A stretch of 64,000 nt of DNA from Kiloniella majae (lineage in GTDB: Bacteria; Pseudomonadota; Alphaproteobacteria; Kiloniellales; Kiloniellaceae). The notes below the pieces were generated by a model, which did no database searches, was not told where the DNA came from, and saw only the letters and a program-made list of their open reading frames with translations. Where the stretch lies: NCBI RefSeq assembly GCF_002118315.1, contig NZ_MTSZ01000001.1, positions 496,001 through 560,000 of the forward strand, given 5' to 3'. A program made the position numbers and the translations under genes. Within the stretch, counting starts at the first letter, position 1, and each line of letters starts with the position of its first letter. This document shows, one piece after another, positions 8,028-17,445 of the stretch.

Positions 8028-9002
8028 TTATTCACACGCCTCGGGGATATCATTGATATCGTACGGCGTCGCTTCGTATAGAGACTTTATCCAGTTGGCA
8101 TAGATTGCGGCGGTATAACGCCAGGTATTAACCGGGGCCTTTTCGATATCATCATCCGGGAAATAGTTCGGCGGGATTGGTAGCTCGGGATAGGCATCAC
8201 GATCGCGCAGATATTCCTTTTTCATGGTTTCAGTATCATATTCAGGATGGTTGAACATATAGATCCGACGCGGATAGGTCTTGCAGCCTTTCTTGAAGGC
8301 TTTGTTCTCTGCCACGATAAAGGTATCCCCCTCGTCCGTGCAGGAAACAAGCTCCAACGCGTCGTATCCTTCGACCTTGTCCCGGCTCAAACGCTGCCAA
8401 CGCCCCACTGGGATAGGAAAGCGATCTGGCAGACCAAAAAGAAGGTCCGCGCTATCAGCTTCTATTCCATGCTCAAAGACACCCAGCGTCTTTGTCTTGC
8501 CGTTGTGACACTTGATATCATGGAAATAGCGCATCGCGGCAAAACCAGCCCAGCAAATATACATGGACGACAAAACATTGGTTTTTGACCAGTTAAAGAT
8601 TTCCTGAATTTCGCCCCAGATCCCCTCGCTCGTCACATCAGCATCCAAAAGGTTGACGCCCGTAACCAGCAAGCCATCAAACTTGCGATGTTTAACGTCG
8701 CTCCAGGAATTGTAATATTTACTGATATGTTCACTCGGCGTGGATTTGGATTGATAACCAGCCTGCACACTCGCCATATAGCTGTCTGTCGCGATAAAGG
8801 TCAGTCTGATCTGCAACGGGGTATGACCCAACCACCGCGCCAGTTGCAGCTCTGTTGTCTGCTTGTCTGCCATGAGGTTCAGGATCGCAATTTCCAGCGG
8901 ACGAATGTCTTGATGAAGGGCCTTTTCCTCTGCAATCGCCGTGGGATCCCCCAGCGACGGCAAAAAGGGATGAGCTTCACTGGCTGTAATAACGATAGGC
9001 AA
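8028..9002 (-). CDS. MetA-like homoserine O-acyltransferase (divergent)
   Basis: A 324-residue cytoplasmic protein of the MetA family, which acylates homoserine in methionine synthesis using succinyl- or acetyl-CoA. The family triad is present: Cys150 (MYICWAGFAAM), His252 and Glu254 (FNHPEYD). STPSEHISKYY and the C-terminal TPYDINDI also match. The segment that normally reads VTGAP and helps set acyl specificity is VTGVNLLDADV here, and there is an insertion of about ten residues before the His/Glu motif. It may therefore be a paralog with altered acyl donor or acceptor. The start is TTG (9000-9002), with AGAGGA eight bases before it. A strong terminator follows the gene. I see no SAM-II riboswitch upstream. 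Confidence 0.8.
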   Translation of the reverse strand: MPIVITASEAHPFLPSLGDPTAIAEEKALHQDIRPLEIAILNLMADKQTTELQLARWLGHTPLQIRLTFIATDSYMASVQAGYQSKSTPSEHISKYYNSWSDVKHRKFDGLLVTGVNLLDADVTSEGIWGEIQEIFNWSKTNVLSSMYICWAGFAAMRYFHDIKCHNGKTKTLGVFEHGIEADSADLLFGLPDRFPIPVGRWQRLSRDKVEGYDALELVSCTDEGDTFIVAENKAFKKGCKTYPRRIYMFNHPEYDTETMKKEYLRDRDAYPELPIPPNYFPDDDIEKAPVNTWRYTAAIYANWIKSLYEATPYDINDIPEACE

Positions 9003-9423
9003 ACCAATAATCCTCTAATGAACAAACAATCCTGTGCATCCTGTTCATAATCAGGATAACACAACAACAAAGACATAAACTAAACTTGATATAGATGGTT
9101 AGTACTCAAATCAAGCCCACCCTACCCAAAAGATCCTAATAAAAGATCTCAATAAAGGAATACAAATTTTAATCGCATCTGATCACTAAACCGTAGATTG
9201 GGTTTGAAAAGATCAATGAAGCTAGCCCACTGAGATATTCTGAACCAACGATATAGCCGATCCATTTGAAAAGTCACTGCATTCAAATTCTCTAAACACA
9301 GCAACTTGCTTTCTGTCTAAACGTAACTTACTCGCTGTTAAGAACCTTGTCACTGGACAGAACCTGGGTCACTGTGGTCACAATAATATTCCAAAAACAG
9401 CACCAGACATTAAAATCCGCATC
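9003..9423. other. Divergent promoter region
   Basis: About 420 bp between the divergent metA-like and BKACE genes. It must hold both promoters. No credible gene is present: the long minus-strand frame starting at 9999 runs antisense through the BKACE gene and is not real. Confidence 0.5.
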
Positions 9424-10305
9424 ATGTCCAAAACACAAAAGAAAACCATTCTGACCTGCGCAGTTACAGGAAACCTGACCAAGCCTGAACAGCATCCGGG
9501 TTTGCCCATTACACCAAAGCAAATTGCGGATGCCGCCTTGGGCGCTGCAAAGGCCGGGGCGGCTATTGTGCATTTGCATGTGCGTGATCCAGCGACGGGC
9601 AAGGGATCGATGGATCTTAATCTCTATGAAGAGATGGTTGGCCTGATCCGACAGCAAAATCAAGACATAATCCTCAACCTGACCACGGGTGAAGGGGGAC
9701 GTTTTATTCCCTCTGACCATGATCCCAAAGTTGCGGCAGAGGGCAGTACGCTCTGTCAGCCTGAATTGCGTGTCGCCCACGTCGAGAAACTTAGGCCCGA
9801 AATCTGTACCCTTGATTTCAATACCATGTGGTCGGGGGAAGCCGTAGTGATCAATACGCCGCGCAATGTAGCGATCATGGCTGATCGTATCTACGCTGCG
9901 GGCACCAAGCCAGAGATTGAGCTTTTTGATGTTGGTGACCTCAACATGGCATTGGATTTTCTGGACAAAGGCATTCTGAAAGCCCCGACCATGATGCAAA
10001 TTGTCATGGGCGTTCGCTATGGTATTTTACCTACCCCGCAAAGTCTGATGTATCTGGTATCGCAAATTCCCGAAAATACCGTATGGGCTGCTTTTGGCAT
10101 TGGCCGTCACGAGTTTCCAATCCTTGCTCAATCTTTCCTGTTGGGTGGACATGTCCGGGTCGGCATGGAAGATAACCTGCAAATCCGCAAAGGCGAGCTT
10201 TGTCGTAATAACGCCCAACTGGTCGAAAAAGCAGCCGATATTATCGATAATCTGGGGGGAACCCTTGCCACACCGGATGAGGCAAGAGAGATATTAAGGT
10301 TATAA
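9424..10305 (+). CDS. BKACE-family beta-keto acid cleavage enzyme (DUF849)
   Basis: A 293-residue TIM-barrel enzyme of the beta-keto acid cleavage family, named after 3-keto-5-aminohexanoate cleavage enzyme (Kce). These use a zinc ion to condense a beta-keto acid with acetyl-CoA, giving acetoacetate and a new CoA ester. Visible motifs are ILTCAVTGN at the start, IVHLHVRDP (zinc His pair HLH, about 49-51), LNLTTGEGG and the C-terminal VGMEDNLQIRKGELC, all family signatures. The substrate is not readable from this. No cognate carnitine or lysine pathway gene is adjacent. The Shine-Dalgarno before the ATG is weak. Confidence 0.88.
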   Translation: MSKTQKKTILTCAVTGNLTKPEQHPGLPITPKQIADAALGAAKAGAAIVHLHVRDPATGKGSMDLNLYEEMVGLIRQQNQDIILNLTTGEGGRFIPSDHDPKVAAEGSTLCQPELRVAHVEKLRPEICTLDFNTMWSGEAVVINTPRNVAIMADRIYAAGTKPEIELFDVGDLNMALDFLDKGILKAPTMMQIVMGVRYGILPTPQSLMYLVSQIPENTVWAAFGIGRHEFPILAQSFLLGGHVRVGMEDNLQIRKGELCRNNAQLVEKAADIIDNLGGTLATPDEAREILRL

Positions 10306-10372
10306 TAAGAACACTACTTACCCTCTCAATTCTTTCTTCTCAGAAACTTCACCTCCCTTTCAGGATCTAATA

Positions 10373-10843
10373 ATGTCAAATACGCAACAAGCACACGCAG
10401 CCGTCGCTGATGTTTCCAAAGAAGAAATCACACAGCTGATACAAGCAAGAAAACTGCTAAAAGAAAAAGTGAATGTATCGTGGTACTGGGCAATCTTTAT
10501 GATCGGCATTGTTGCCCCCGCCCTGTTCGCCCCCATTATCCTGATTGCTTCAGCACCAGCCTCCGTCATCATCACACTTTATCTTTTGATCGTACCTGCG
10601 CGTCGGCTGAAAAAGAATATTGCAGCATTGAATGTCAAAGTGCATGAAACCCGCAATCTGTCGATCGGCGATTTCTGTGGGTCGCCACAGGCTGAACTGC
10701 CCCTCTATCAAATTATTGATATTCAGGAAGAACCCAAATTGCTAACACTGAAGACCCTGTTGTCCAAAGAACAAGGCGATATAGGCAAAATCATCAGGGA
10801 TCAGAGAGAACAGTTTCTCGTGCCCTATCTATTTAACGATTAA
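10373..10843 (+). CDS. Small membrane protein of unknown function
   Basis: A 156-residue protein. An N-terminal cytoplasmic helix (residues 1-38) is followed by two closely spaced hydrophobic segments (about 39-75, rich in Ala/Ile/Pro) and a soluble C-terminal half. I recognise no family. It follows the BKACE gene by 67 bp with its own AGGA ribosome site, so the two may be co-transcribed. Confidence 0.65.
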   Translation: MSNTQQAHAAVADVSKEEITQLIQARKLLKEKVNVSWYWAIFMIGIVAPALFAPIILIASAPASVIITLYLLIVPARRLKKNIAALNVKVHETRNLSIGDFCGSPQAELPLYQIIDIQEEPKLLTLKTLLSKEQGDIGKIIRDQREQFLVPYLFND

Positions 10844-10858
10844 GAGAAAAAACACTGC

Positions 10859-10876
10859 GTGATATGAACATATCAC
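10859..10876. terminator. Short hairpin between convergent genes
   Basis: GTGATAT (10859-10865) and ATATCAC (10870-10876) form a perfect 7-bp stem with a GAAC loop. It sits exactly between the convergent stop codons at 10843 and 10880. There is no T-run after it, so it is only a possible bidirectional terminator. Confidence 0.35.
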
Positions 10877-10879
10877 ATA

Positions 10880-13800
10880 TCAGGCGATTTTCTCATCCGG
10901 TCCCTCTGCCGGCCCCACTGTATGTGAGTCTGCTTGCTGCAATTCAGCAGTTTGTTTTTCAAGGTAAGTCCGCATGATCTCTGTTACTTGTTCGCAGTCT
11001 TCAATAAAACCGGGGACCAGTTCATAAGCCTTTTCCGCTTCACCCTGCTTTGCCAAAGCTTCCAGCTTTTCCGTTTGTTGCCCAAGCCCCTTTGCCCCGA
11101 GTTCAAAGCATATCGGCTTGAATGAATGCGCTGCGTTTTCAAGCGCTGTACTATCCTTCTGATCAAGAGCCTGTTGCATGTTTGGGGCTGTTTGTGCTGC
11201 AAACTCCACAAAACACTCAACGATAGGAATAACCTTGTCCCCTATTTTTTCTTTCAGGACTTCAATCTCTGAAAAATCAACCAGCTTGGTCCCTTCTTCT
11301 GATTTTGTACCCTCGTCGTTATCTCCATTTATGTCTAATTCGTCCCCTTGATGACCGCCATCAACCACCCAGTGCTGCAAAACCTTCTCGAGATCCTTGA
11401 TCTGTACCGGCTTTGAAATAAAATCGTCCATGCCTGTATCCAGGCATTTCTGCCGATCCCCCGCCATGGCATTGGCCGTAAAGGCAATAATCGGGATGGA
11501 TTTATAGCGATCTTCCTTGAGATTACGAATTCTCCGGGTTGCCTCAAAACCATCCATTTCCGGCATATGGCAATCCATAAAGATGATATCAAAGCGCTGC
11601 TGGCTTAGCTGTTCAAGAGCTTCTTTTCCGTTTCCAGCCGGGGTCACGATACATTCGTAGCGTTCCAGAATTTTGGTGGCAATCATCTGGTTGATCGGGT
11701 TATCTTCGGCCAGCAGAACCCTGATACCTTGAAAATTGAGCGTTGTTTGTGGTTTGTCCTGAGCTTCACTGAAACTGTGCCGTGTAAAAAGTGGTGTTTC
11801 CGCTACCTTGCCCCGTGTTGCCCAAACCGCAGCAAGGGTCGATTTTATGATGCCCGGGAAGATCGGTTTGGTCAGATAACCGCGAAAACCAAGCTCTTTT
11901 ACCAGCTTGCCATCCCCTCGTTCAGGGGAAGACAGCATCAAAACCATTTGTGGTGTTTGAATTGCCGGGTCTTCCTGAATCTCCTGCGCCAGCCTATGGC
12001 CATCCATTCCCGGCATACAATAGTCCGTCAACATAAGGTCAAAGGGTCGATCTTGCGCGGCGTCTTCACGTAAAATTCCCAGTGCCGCCTCGCCCGTATC
12101 TGCCTGATGAATATCCATATCAAGGTCGATCAACTGTTCCCGCACAATATCCCGGGAAACAGCATTGTCATCTACTATCAGTAACCTAAGACCGTCCATA
12201 GGCGCTTGTGCATGAGAGTTTGCAATCTCTTTGGAGACGACGAGTTTTTCCTGTTTCGCAAGTTCAACATTAAAATAGAAGCTGGACCCTTTACCCAATT
12301 CACTTTTAACCGCAAGGCTCCCCCCCATCATGGAGATCAAGTCCCGGCAAATTGCCAAGCCTAGCCCGGTTCCCCCAAAATGGCGTGTTGTCGAGGCGTC
12401 GGCCTGCGAGAATTTTTCAAAAATCAGTTTCTGTTTATCTTCAGCAATACCAACACCGGTATCACTCACCTCAAATTCAAAATTGATTTTGCCATCATCC
12501 ATCTGACCATCACTCATCTGGGAAGAACGTATCCGAATAAAGACGTGCCCGTGATAGGTAAACTTGATGGCATTGCTGATCAGGTTAAGAAGTATTTGCC
12601 TGATACGTCCGGGGTCACCAATCACGTAACGATCAAGATCCGGCGAAAAACTAACCAGGAATTCGATATCATCATCTTTACGCTTGGGCATGACCAGATC
12701 AACAACATCTTCGATAAGCTGTTGCATATCAAAGGGAATAAGCTCCAGATCCAGCTTGCCCGCCTCAATTTTTGAAAAGTCCAGAACATCATTAATCAGG
12801 CTTAACAACGCATTGGCAGACTTCATCACCGTGTCAGCAAAGTTGTGCTGTTTGGATGACAAATCCGTATCAAGCAATAATCCCGTGGCCCCGATAATGC
12901 CGTTCATCGGGGTCCGTATTTCATGGCTCATACTTGCCAGGAATTCTGATTTCACTTTATTTGCGGTCTGTTCTTTTGCAGCCAGTGCATCCAGTTTTTT
13001 ATTCTTTTCTTCCAGAAAAATATTCGCCTGTTTCAAATCTTCGGTACGTTTAAACACGATCTGGTTCAGGTTTTCGTTCAGGCTTTTCAAAGACCCTGCC
13101 ATATCCTGGAATGAATTGGATAATTCTTTTGCTTCTTGCCAACCTTTTGTTACCGGTGGCACATCAAATGCACCCGATGCAAGGTGATTGGTCATCCGCT
13201 TCAAATGCTCAATCGGACGGGCAATGAAATAAGCCACAACAATGCCGGCCAAAATAGAAACAATGGCGACTAGCCCCGCAAGCCACAACAAAGATTGATT
13301 GGCTTTTTCAATTGTCGCGTTGACTTCTGCCTCATTTATTTTGACAACCAGTCCCCAATCAAACTCGGGGATATAACGTGTAAAGGCACGCACAGGTTCC
13401 TCGGTATAATCCGGGGCTTCTTTCATAACGATCTCATTGCCAAGCAGGGCCTGAATGATTGGAACATCTTTACGGTCTTTAGAAACCCTGCGCTTGAAAG
13501 CAGCATCCTCATCATAACGTAAAGGCACGGCAAAAAGGGCATCGCCATTACTGGCGCGCACGGCAATCAACCATTCTCCTGTTACGCCTAACCCGCTTCT
13601 GTCCTCGATAAGGTCAGAAAGGAAACCCGCCTTGAATTCAACGGAAATATATCCAATAGCGCGGCCCTCATGTATCAATCTGACCGCACTCTGAACAACG
13701 CCTTTGCCCTTGTCGATGAGACGCACCACATAATCTTTTTCGGGAATAAGAAAGACGCTATCAGGGGCATCATCGGTATTTGTTGTGGCCACTTTCTTGC

Positions 13801-14146
13801 CGACGAGATCAAAAATTTCAATGGCCTCTAACCGTCGCATATTGCCTTTGGCGTCGTTCAGAATTTTTGTAATTTTGTCTTTGTGTTGCTGTTCCTTGGT
13901 TCTGTTCCACTTGTCCAGGCTGATCCGCATTTGCGTTCGGCTGGCAATAAGCGCCGTGTTGTCACGAACACGGTCAACAACCGCAAGGACCCGTTTCTTG
14001 GCAATCAGGGAAACAGAAGACAAGTTGGCTTCAACCTGTTCTTGATGTTGTTTGGAAGAGTATTGGAGAAAGTACTGAAAACTCAGGAAAAATGGCACCA
14101 CTGAAATCAGCAAAAAAGCCGTAATCAACATATGCTTTAGTTTCAT
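10880..14146 (-). CDS. Hybrid sensor histidine kinase (Cache-HAMP-HisKA-HATPase-REC-REC-HPt)
   Basis: A 1088-residue membrane sensor kinase. Domains in order: membrane helix (5-23), periplasmic dCache-like sensor (about 30-284), second membrane helix (about 285-308), HAMP (about 309-362), short coiled coil, HisKA with His408 in [12 protein letters not shown], HATPase with N-box around Asn525, DTGVGI (562-567) and GGTGLGLAI (591-599), first receiver (about 653-775, Asp708), second receiver (about 807-925, Asp858) and a C-terminal HPt domain with His1007. It is a BarA/ArcB-like unorthodox relay. The HPt motif ([12 protein letters not shown]) departs from the usual HxLKG form, but the phosphoacceptor His is kept. 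No response regulator gene is adjacent, so the output partner is elsewhere. Confidence 0.93.
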   Translation of the reverse strand: MKLKHMLITAFLLISVVPFFLSFQYFLQYSSKQHQEQVEANLSSVSLIAKKRVLAVVDRVRDNTALIASRTQMRISLDKWNRTKEQQHKDKITKILNDAKGNMRRLEAIEIFDLVGKKVATTNTDDAPDSVFLIPEKDYVVRLIDKGKGVVQSAVRLIHEGRAIGYISVEFKAGFLSDLIEDRSGLGVTGEWLIAVRASNGDALFAVPLRYDEDAAFKRRVSKDRKDVPIIQALLGNEIVMKEAPDYTEEPVRAFTRYIPEFDWGLVVKINEAEVNATIEKANQSLLWLAGLVAIVSILAGIVVAYFIARPIEHLKRMTNHLASGAFDVPPVTKGWQEAKELSNSFQDMAGSLKSLNENLNQIVFKRTEDLKQANIFLEEKNKKLDALAAKEQTANKVKSEFLASMSHEIRTPMNGIIGATGLLLDTDLSSKQHNFADTVMKSANALLSLINDVLDFSKIEAGKLDLELIPFDMQQLIEDVVDLVMPKRKDDDIEFLVSFSPDLDRYVIGDPGRIRQILLNLISNAIKFTYHGHVFIRIRSSQMSDGQMDDGKINFEFEVSDTGVGIAEDKQKLIFEKFSQADASTTRHFGGTGLGLAICRDLISMMGGSLAVKSELGKGSSFYFNVELAKQEKLVVSKEIANSHAQAPMDGLRLLIVDDNAVSRDIVREQLIDLDMDIHQADTGEAALGILREDAAQDRPFDLMLTDYCMPGMDGHRLAQEIQEDPAIQTPQMVLMLSSPERGDGKLVKELGFRGYLTKPIFPGIIKSTLAAVWATRGKVAETPLFTRHSFSEAQDKPQTTLNFQGIRVLLAEDNPINQMIATKILERYECIVTPAGNGKEALEQLSQQRFDIIFMDCHMPEMDGFEATRRIRNLKEDRYKSIPIIAFTANAMAGDRQKCLDTGMDDFISKPVQIKDLEKVLQHWVVDGGHQGDELDINGDNDEGTKSEEGTKLVDFSEIEVLKEKIGDKVIPIVECFVEFAAQTAPNMQQALDQKDSTALENAAHSFKPICFELGAKGLGQQTEKLEALAKQGEAEKAYELVPGFIEDCEQVTEIMRTYLEKQTAELQQADSHTVGPAEGPDEKIA

Positions 14147-14437
14147 CGATACGCATTCCCAATCAATACAAACGTACCCCCGTACTCTCGATTATTCTCG
14201 GCCGCTCAAACCAGCACCTACGTCTGAACTAATATTGTTGCGCACGGCTGACAGAAGCCAAGTACCCAAATCTTAATGATATCAGGTATAAAATATCCGC
14301 GCCCCCAGCAGTGTGCAGGATGCAGTATAGTTTCAATTGGTTAATTTTTATTACCCTGTTTAAAGTCGCGGATAACAACCTTGTGACCTTAGAGATAAGA
14401 GATATCCGGAATGACATCTCATCCAAAATCAACACCA

Positions 14438-15376
14438 CTATTCAATCACATTATCCAGCGGCATTTTCGTGATAAAATAATCAATGGCATTCTTGCGAAA
14501 ATCCGGATCACCGTCATTCCATTCTTCATGATAGGACAGGAATTCAAGCAAAGTTTCCTCGGTCAACAGCGCGTTTATTTTACGAATGACCTCTTGGCCA
14601 AAATCATCATTTAAACAGGCAACATACACCTTTTTATAGATGTTATGTTCTTTGAGCGGATAGGAAATATATTCATCAGGTAAATCCTTGATACGCATCT
14701 GCGTTCTGATCGTGCTGGGATAGGCCAGTGTATAGTCCGCACGACCACGCGCCAGAAGGTCCAGATCTAGCGTATTTTCCGTACTGTACTGCTCGATCAG
14801 GTTTTCCTGTCCGACATAGGGAAGCAAATAGGGGTAGAGAACAGGATAACGGCTTTGCCGGGCGGCACGGTTAAAATCCACATTCATGATCATCAGTTTC
14901 AGATCAGACTGTTTCAACAGTGCTTCCAGGGAAACAACCGTTCCTTTGGGACCAATACGATCTTGGTGGCGTTTGTGAAAAATAGCCACATGCGGCGGTG
15001 TAAAGCTATAGGGTTTTGACAACAATAGCTTATCAGGGAAAAAGCCGCCCCACAGATGCGCAGAACAACGGTTGGGTTTCAAAACCTCCCGGCTCCAGCG
15101 CGGAATATTTACCGGGCGAATGCTGTGCTCATATTCAGGTAAGTGCCGAATAAAGAAGTCCAGAAACTTGTCAGCATAGCCCTTTCCCTTCCAGGGACCC
15201 GCATTAATAAATTCTGGCGGATGATTCCAGATATACCAGATCAGTGGTTCTTTTTGAGGCTGTTGGTTTTGGCTGATTTGTTGGGCATGAAGGGGCTGCG
15301 CAAATGCCATCAGACAAGTGAAGATCAATACCACTCTTAAGAGAACACATAATGATCTGGCGATGAGGAAAACCAC
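14438..15376 (-). CDS. Exported solute-binding-like protein (TIGR02285-like)
   Basis: A 312-residue protein starting with GTG, with a signal peptide ending near LHAQQ (residue about 32). The mature part begins PLIWYIWNHPPEF and contains WSREVLK and RADYTLAYPS segments, which place it with type 2 periplasmic binding proteins of the stand-alone TIGR02285 kind. No transporter subunits are adjacent. It lies upstream of the hybrid sensor kinase on the same strand with a gap of about 290 bp, so a link to signalling is possible but unproven. Confidence 0.72.
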   Translation of the reverse strand: MVFLIARSLCVLLRVVLIFTCLMAFAQPLHAQQISQNQQPQKEPLIWYIWNHPPEFINAGPWKGKGYADKFLDFFIRHLPEYEHSIRPVNIPRWSREVLKPNRCSAHLWGGFFPDKLLLSKPYSFTPPHVAIFHKRHQDRIGPKGTVVSLEALLKQSDLKLMIMNVDFNRAARQSRYPVLYPYLLPYVGQENLIEQYSTENTLDLDLLARGRADYTLAYPSTIRTQMRIKDLPDEYISYPLKEHNIYKKVYVACLNDDFGQEVIRKINALLTEETLLEFLSYHEEWNDGDPDFRKNAIDYFITKMPLDNVIE

Positions 15377-15811
15377 TCCGACTTCACTCCCTATACTTCT
15401 TGTAACGACTTCTCATTATTGCGTTTGTATAACGTCAGGCTTTTTATATTTCTGATATCGCCTTGAGAAACATAATCTGAAGAAATTATTAGCTGCAGCA
15501 ACGATATTATAACCTAGTGAAAAACTGGTTAATAGTTCGGAAATATATCAACAAAGGCCAAAAACACTCTAAAGCAAAATAGCAGTCCAGACCAAAAGTT
15601 AGAACAGGACGTTCCCTTCAATAACATACCAAGCGATCATGTTGTATTTTCTCGTCAAAAGTTCTACTATCACCCTAATAAATATTAGTCTTTTGATCTT
15701 TAGGGATCAAAAATCGAGTAATACAATAACAAGTTTATCGCGTACTTCTCTTGCCGTAAGTCAAAAAAATAAGTGCGCTAAGCAAAGCATTAAATCGGAA
15801 TAACCAGTCAA
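15377..15811. other. Divergent promoter region with two palindromes
   Basis: About 435 bp of AT-rich sequence between divergent genes. It contains CTAATA-AA-TATTAG (15675-15688) and the hairpin TTTTGATC/GATCAAAA (15691-15712). These lie about 100-135 bp upstream of the P-loop kinase gene and may be regulatory. No gene is seen. Confidence 0.45.
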
Positions 15812-16300
15812 ATGACAGATCTTGAACCAACACTTCATCTGGTATGTGGGAAAATCGCCGCAGGTAAGTCAACACTGGCGCGTGAGTTGTCGATTGATCC
15901 AAAGATTATCCTGATTAACGAAGATACCTGGCTTTCGCGGCTTTATCCCGAAGAAATCAATACCATTCCCGACTATGTTCGCTGTTCGGGCCGTCTGCGC
16001 AGCATTATGGAAGATCACCTGCAACAATTGCTACAGGCCGGGTTATCGGTCGTACTGGACTTCCCTGCGAACACACCGGATATTCGGGCATGGATGCTGG
16101 GCATTGCCACCCGTGCCAAGGTGGAAAACAAACTGCACTATCTGGATGTCAGCAATGATCTGTGTAAAGAACGGCTCCACGCGCGCAACGCATCCGGGTC
16201 ACACGAATTTGCCCCCAGCGACGAAGAGTTTGAGGTGATTACCAGCTATTTTGTCCCCCCCAAAAAAGACGAAGGATTAAATATAATCCTGCATGTGTAA
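15812..16300 (+). CDS. P-loop kinase-like ATP-binding protein
   Basis: A 162-residue cytoplasmic protein of the AAA_33/zeta-toxin-like small kinase group. Walker A is GKIAAGKST (residues about 13-21); a second conserved region VVLDFPANTP (about 76-85) matches the family pattern in which an Asp follows strand 3. HYLDVSNDLCKERLHARN (about 108-125) is the usual LID-containing segment. Such proteins phosphorylate small molecules, for example antibiotics or nucleotides; the substrate is unknown. It is a single gene, 118 bp before the EamA transporter on the same strand. Confidence 0.75.
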   Translation: MTDLEPTLHLVCGKIAAGKSTLARELSIDPKIILINEDTWLSRLYPEEINTIPDYVRCSGRLRSIMEDHLQQLLQAGLSVVLDFPANTPDIRAWMLGIATRAKVENKLHYLDVSNDLCKERLHARNASGSHEFAPSDEEFEVITSYFVPPKKDEGLNIILHV

Positions 16301-16418
16301 TCGCAGGTGTGTGTAATCGTTTGGCTGTTGACGTCATACCTGGTCTATCGCGGTAATTTGACCTATCATCCTTTCAGATGGCCAGAAATCTGGTTCCTAT
16401 ATTTCGGGTATCTCTTGA

Positions 16419-17387
16419 ATGACAAATACTCCAGCTACAAACGCTCAGGCCCCAAATACTGAGGTCCAAGATACTAAGGCCACAGACAACACATTAGCAG
16501 AAAATGCTTCCAAGATAGCCGCCACCCGCATTCTTCTGGGTGTAACCCTTATGGCTTTGGCAATGATTGTTGTGCCGGGAATGGATGGCATTGCCAAATA
16601 CCTCAGCGATAGTCATTCCACCTCACAGATTGTCTGGGCACGCTATGTCTTTATGACTGTCATGTTGCTGCCCTTTATCCTCTTACGCTATCGACGGGAA
16701 GTACTCCGCCCCAAATCCCCCGCCAAGCAGGGATTGCGCGGGTTGCTGATCATTGCCTCCAACTTCCTGTTTTTCTGGTCCCTCGCCTATATGCCCATTG
16801 CCGATGCACTGGCCTTACTGTTTGTCTATCCACTGGCAATCACCATTATGTCCGGCCTGATCCTCAAGGAAAAAGTCGGCCCCCGCCGCTATGGGGCCGT
16901 TGTGGTCGGTTTTCTTGGTGTGCTGCTTATTCTCAGACCCGAAGCAGACAATATTTCCATCCCCGCCCTGCTCGCCATCGCAGCAGGCATTTTGCACGGC
17001 GCCTATATTGTCCTGACCCGCTCTCTCGCCCAGCAAACACCCGCGTTGGTAACGTTGTTCTATACCGGCATCGTCGGGGCCGTTGTTATGTCCGCCGTTG
17101 CACCCTTTTACTGGTCAGCGCCCACGGCTGATAGCTGGTTCTGGATGGTTATTCTGGGCCTTTGTTCCGGTCTGGGGCATTTCCTGCTAACAAAAGCCTG
17201 CGCCCTTGCGCCAGCCTCTATTCTCGCCCCGCTTGGTTATGTAGAGATCATATCCGGCACGCTGATTGGCTATTTTATCTTTGGTGATTTCCCCGACCTG
17301 CTGACCTGGGCGGGTATTATCGTGATTTGTGGCAGCGGTTTGTTTATTGCCCTGCGCGAAGCACAACTTAAAAACAGGGAGACCTGA
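16419..17387 (+). CDS. DMT-superfamily EamA transporter
   Basis: A 322-residue inner-membrane protein with about ten hydrophobic segments after a polar 35-residue N-terminal tail. Two EamA repeats are visible: residues about 40-175 and 190-315, each with the typical pattern of short loops, and the motif LALLFVYPLAITIMSGLIL (about 129-147). Members export metabolites or amino acids. The ATG at 16419 is used; the hydrophilic leader is unusually long and the true start could lie a little downstream. The gene converges on hsdR. Confidence 0.85.
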   Translation: MTNTPATNAQAPNTEVQDTKATDNTLAENASKIAATRILLGVTLMALAMIVVPGMDGIAKYLSDSHSTSQIVWARYVFMTVMLLPFILLRYRREVLRPKSPAKQGLRGLLIIASNFLFFWSLAYMPIADALALLFVYPLAITIMSGLILKEKVGPRRYGAVVVGFLGVLLILRPEADNISIPALLAIAAGILHGAYIVLTRSLAQQTPALVTLFYTGIVGAVVMSAVAPFYWSAPTADSWFWMVILGLCSGLGHFLLTKACALAPASILAPLGYVEIISGTLIGYFIFGDFPDLLTWAGIIVICGSGLFIALREAQLKNRET

Positions 17388-17445
17388 GGGAAGCAAGGTA
17401 TTATTTTCTTTAAGATGCCTGCACCACCAACCCCATGAAATCAAC

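Noticed and set aside
9003-9120. Possible SAM-II riboswitch before the metA-like gene
   Set aside because: A CTTGATTTGA stretch resembles one conserved part, but the required GCTAAA segment and the pseudoknot partner are not found.
9328-9999. Long minus-strand open frame of 223 codons
   Set aside because: It runs antisense through the BKACE gene, whose family motifs are clear; the frame is a shadow.
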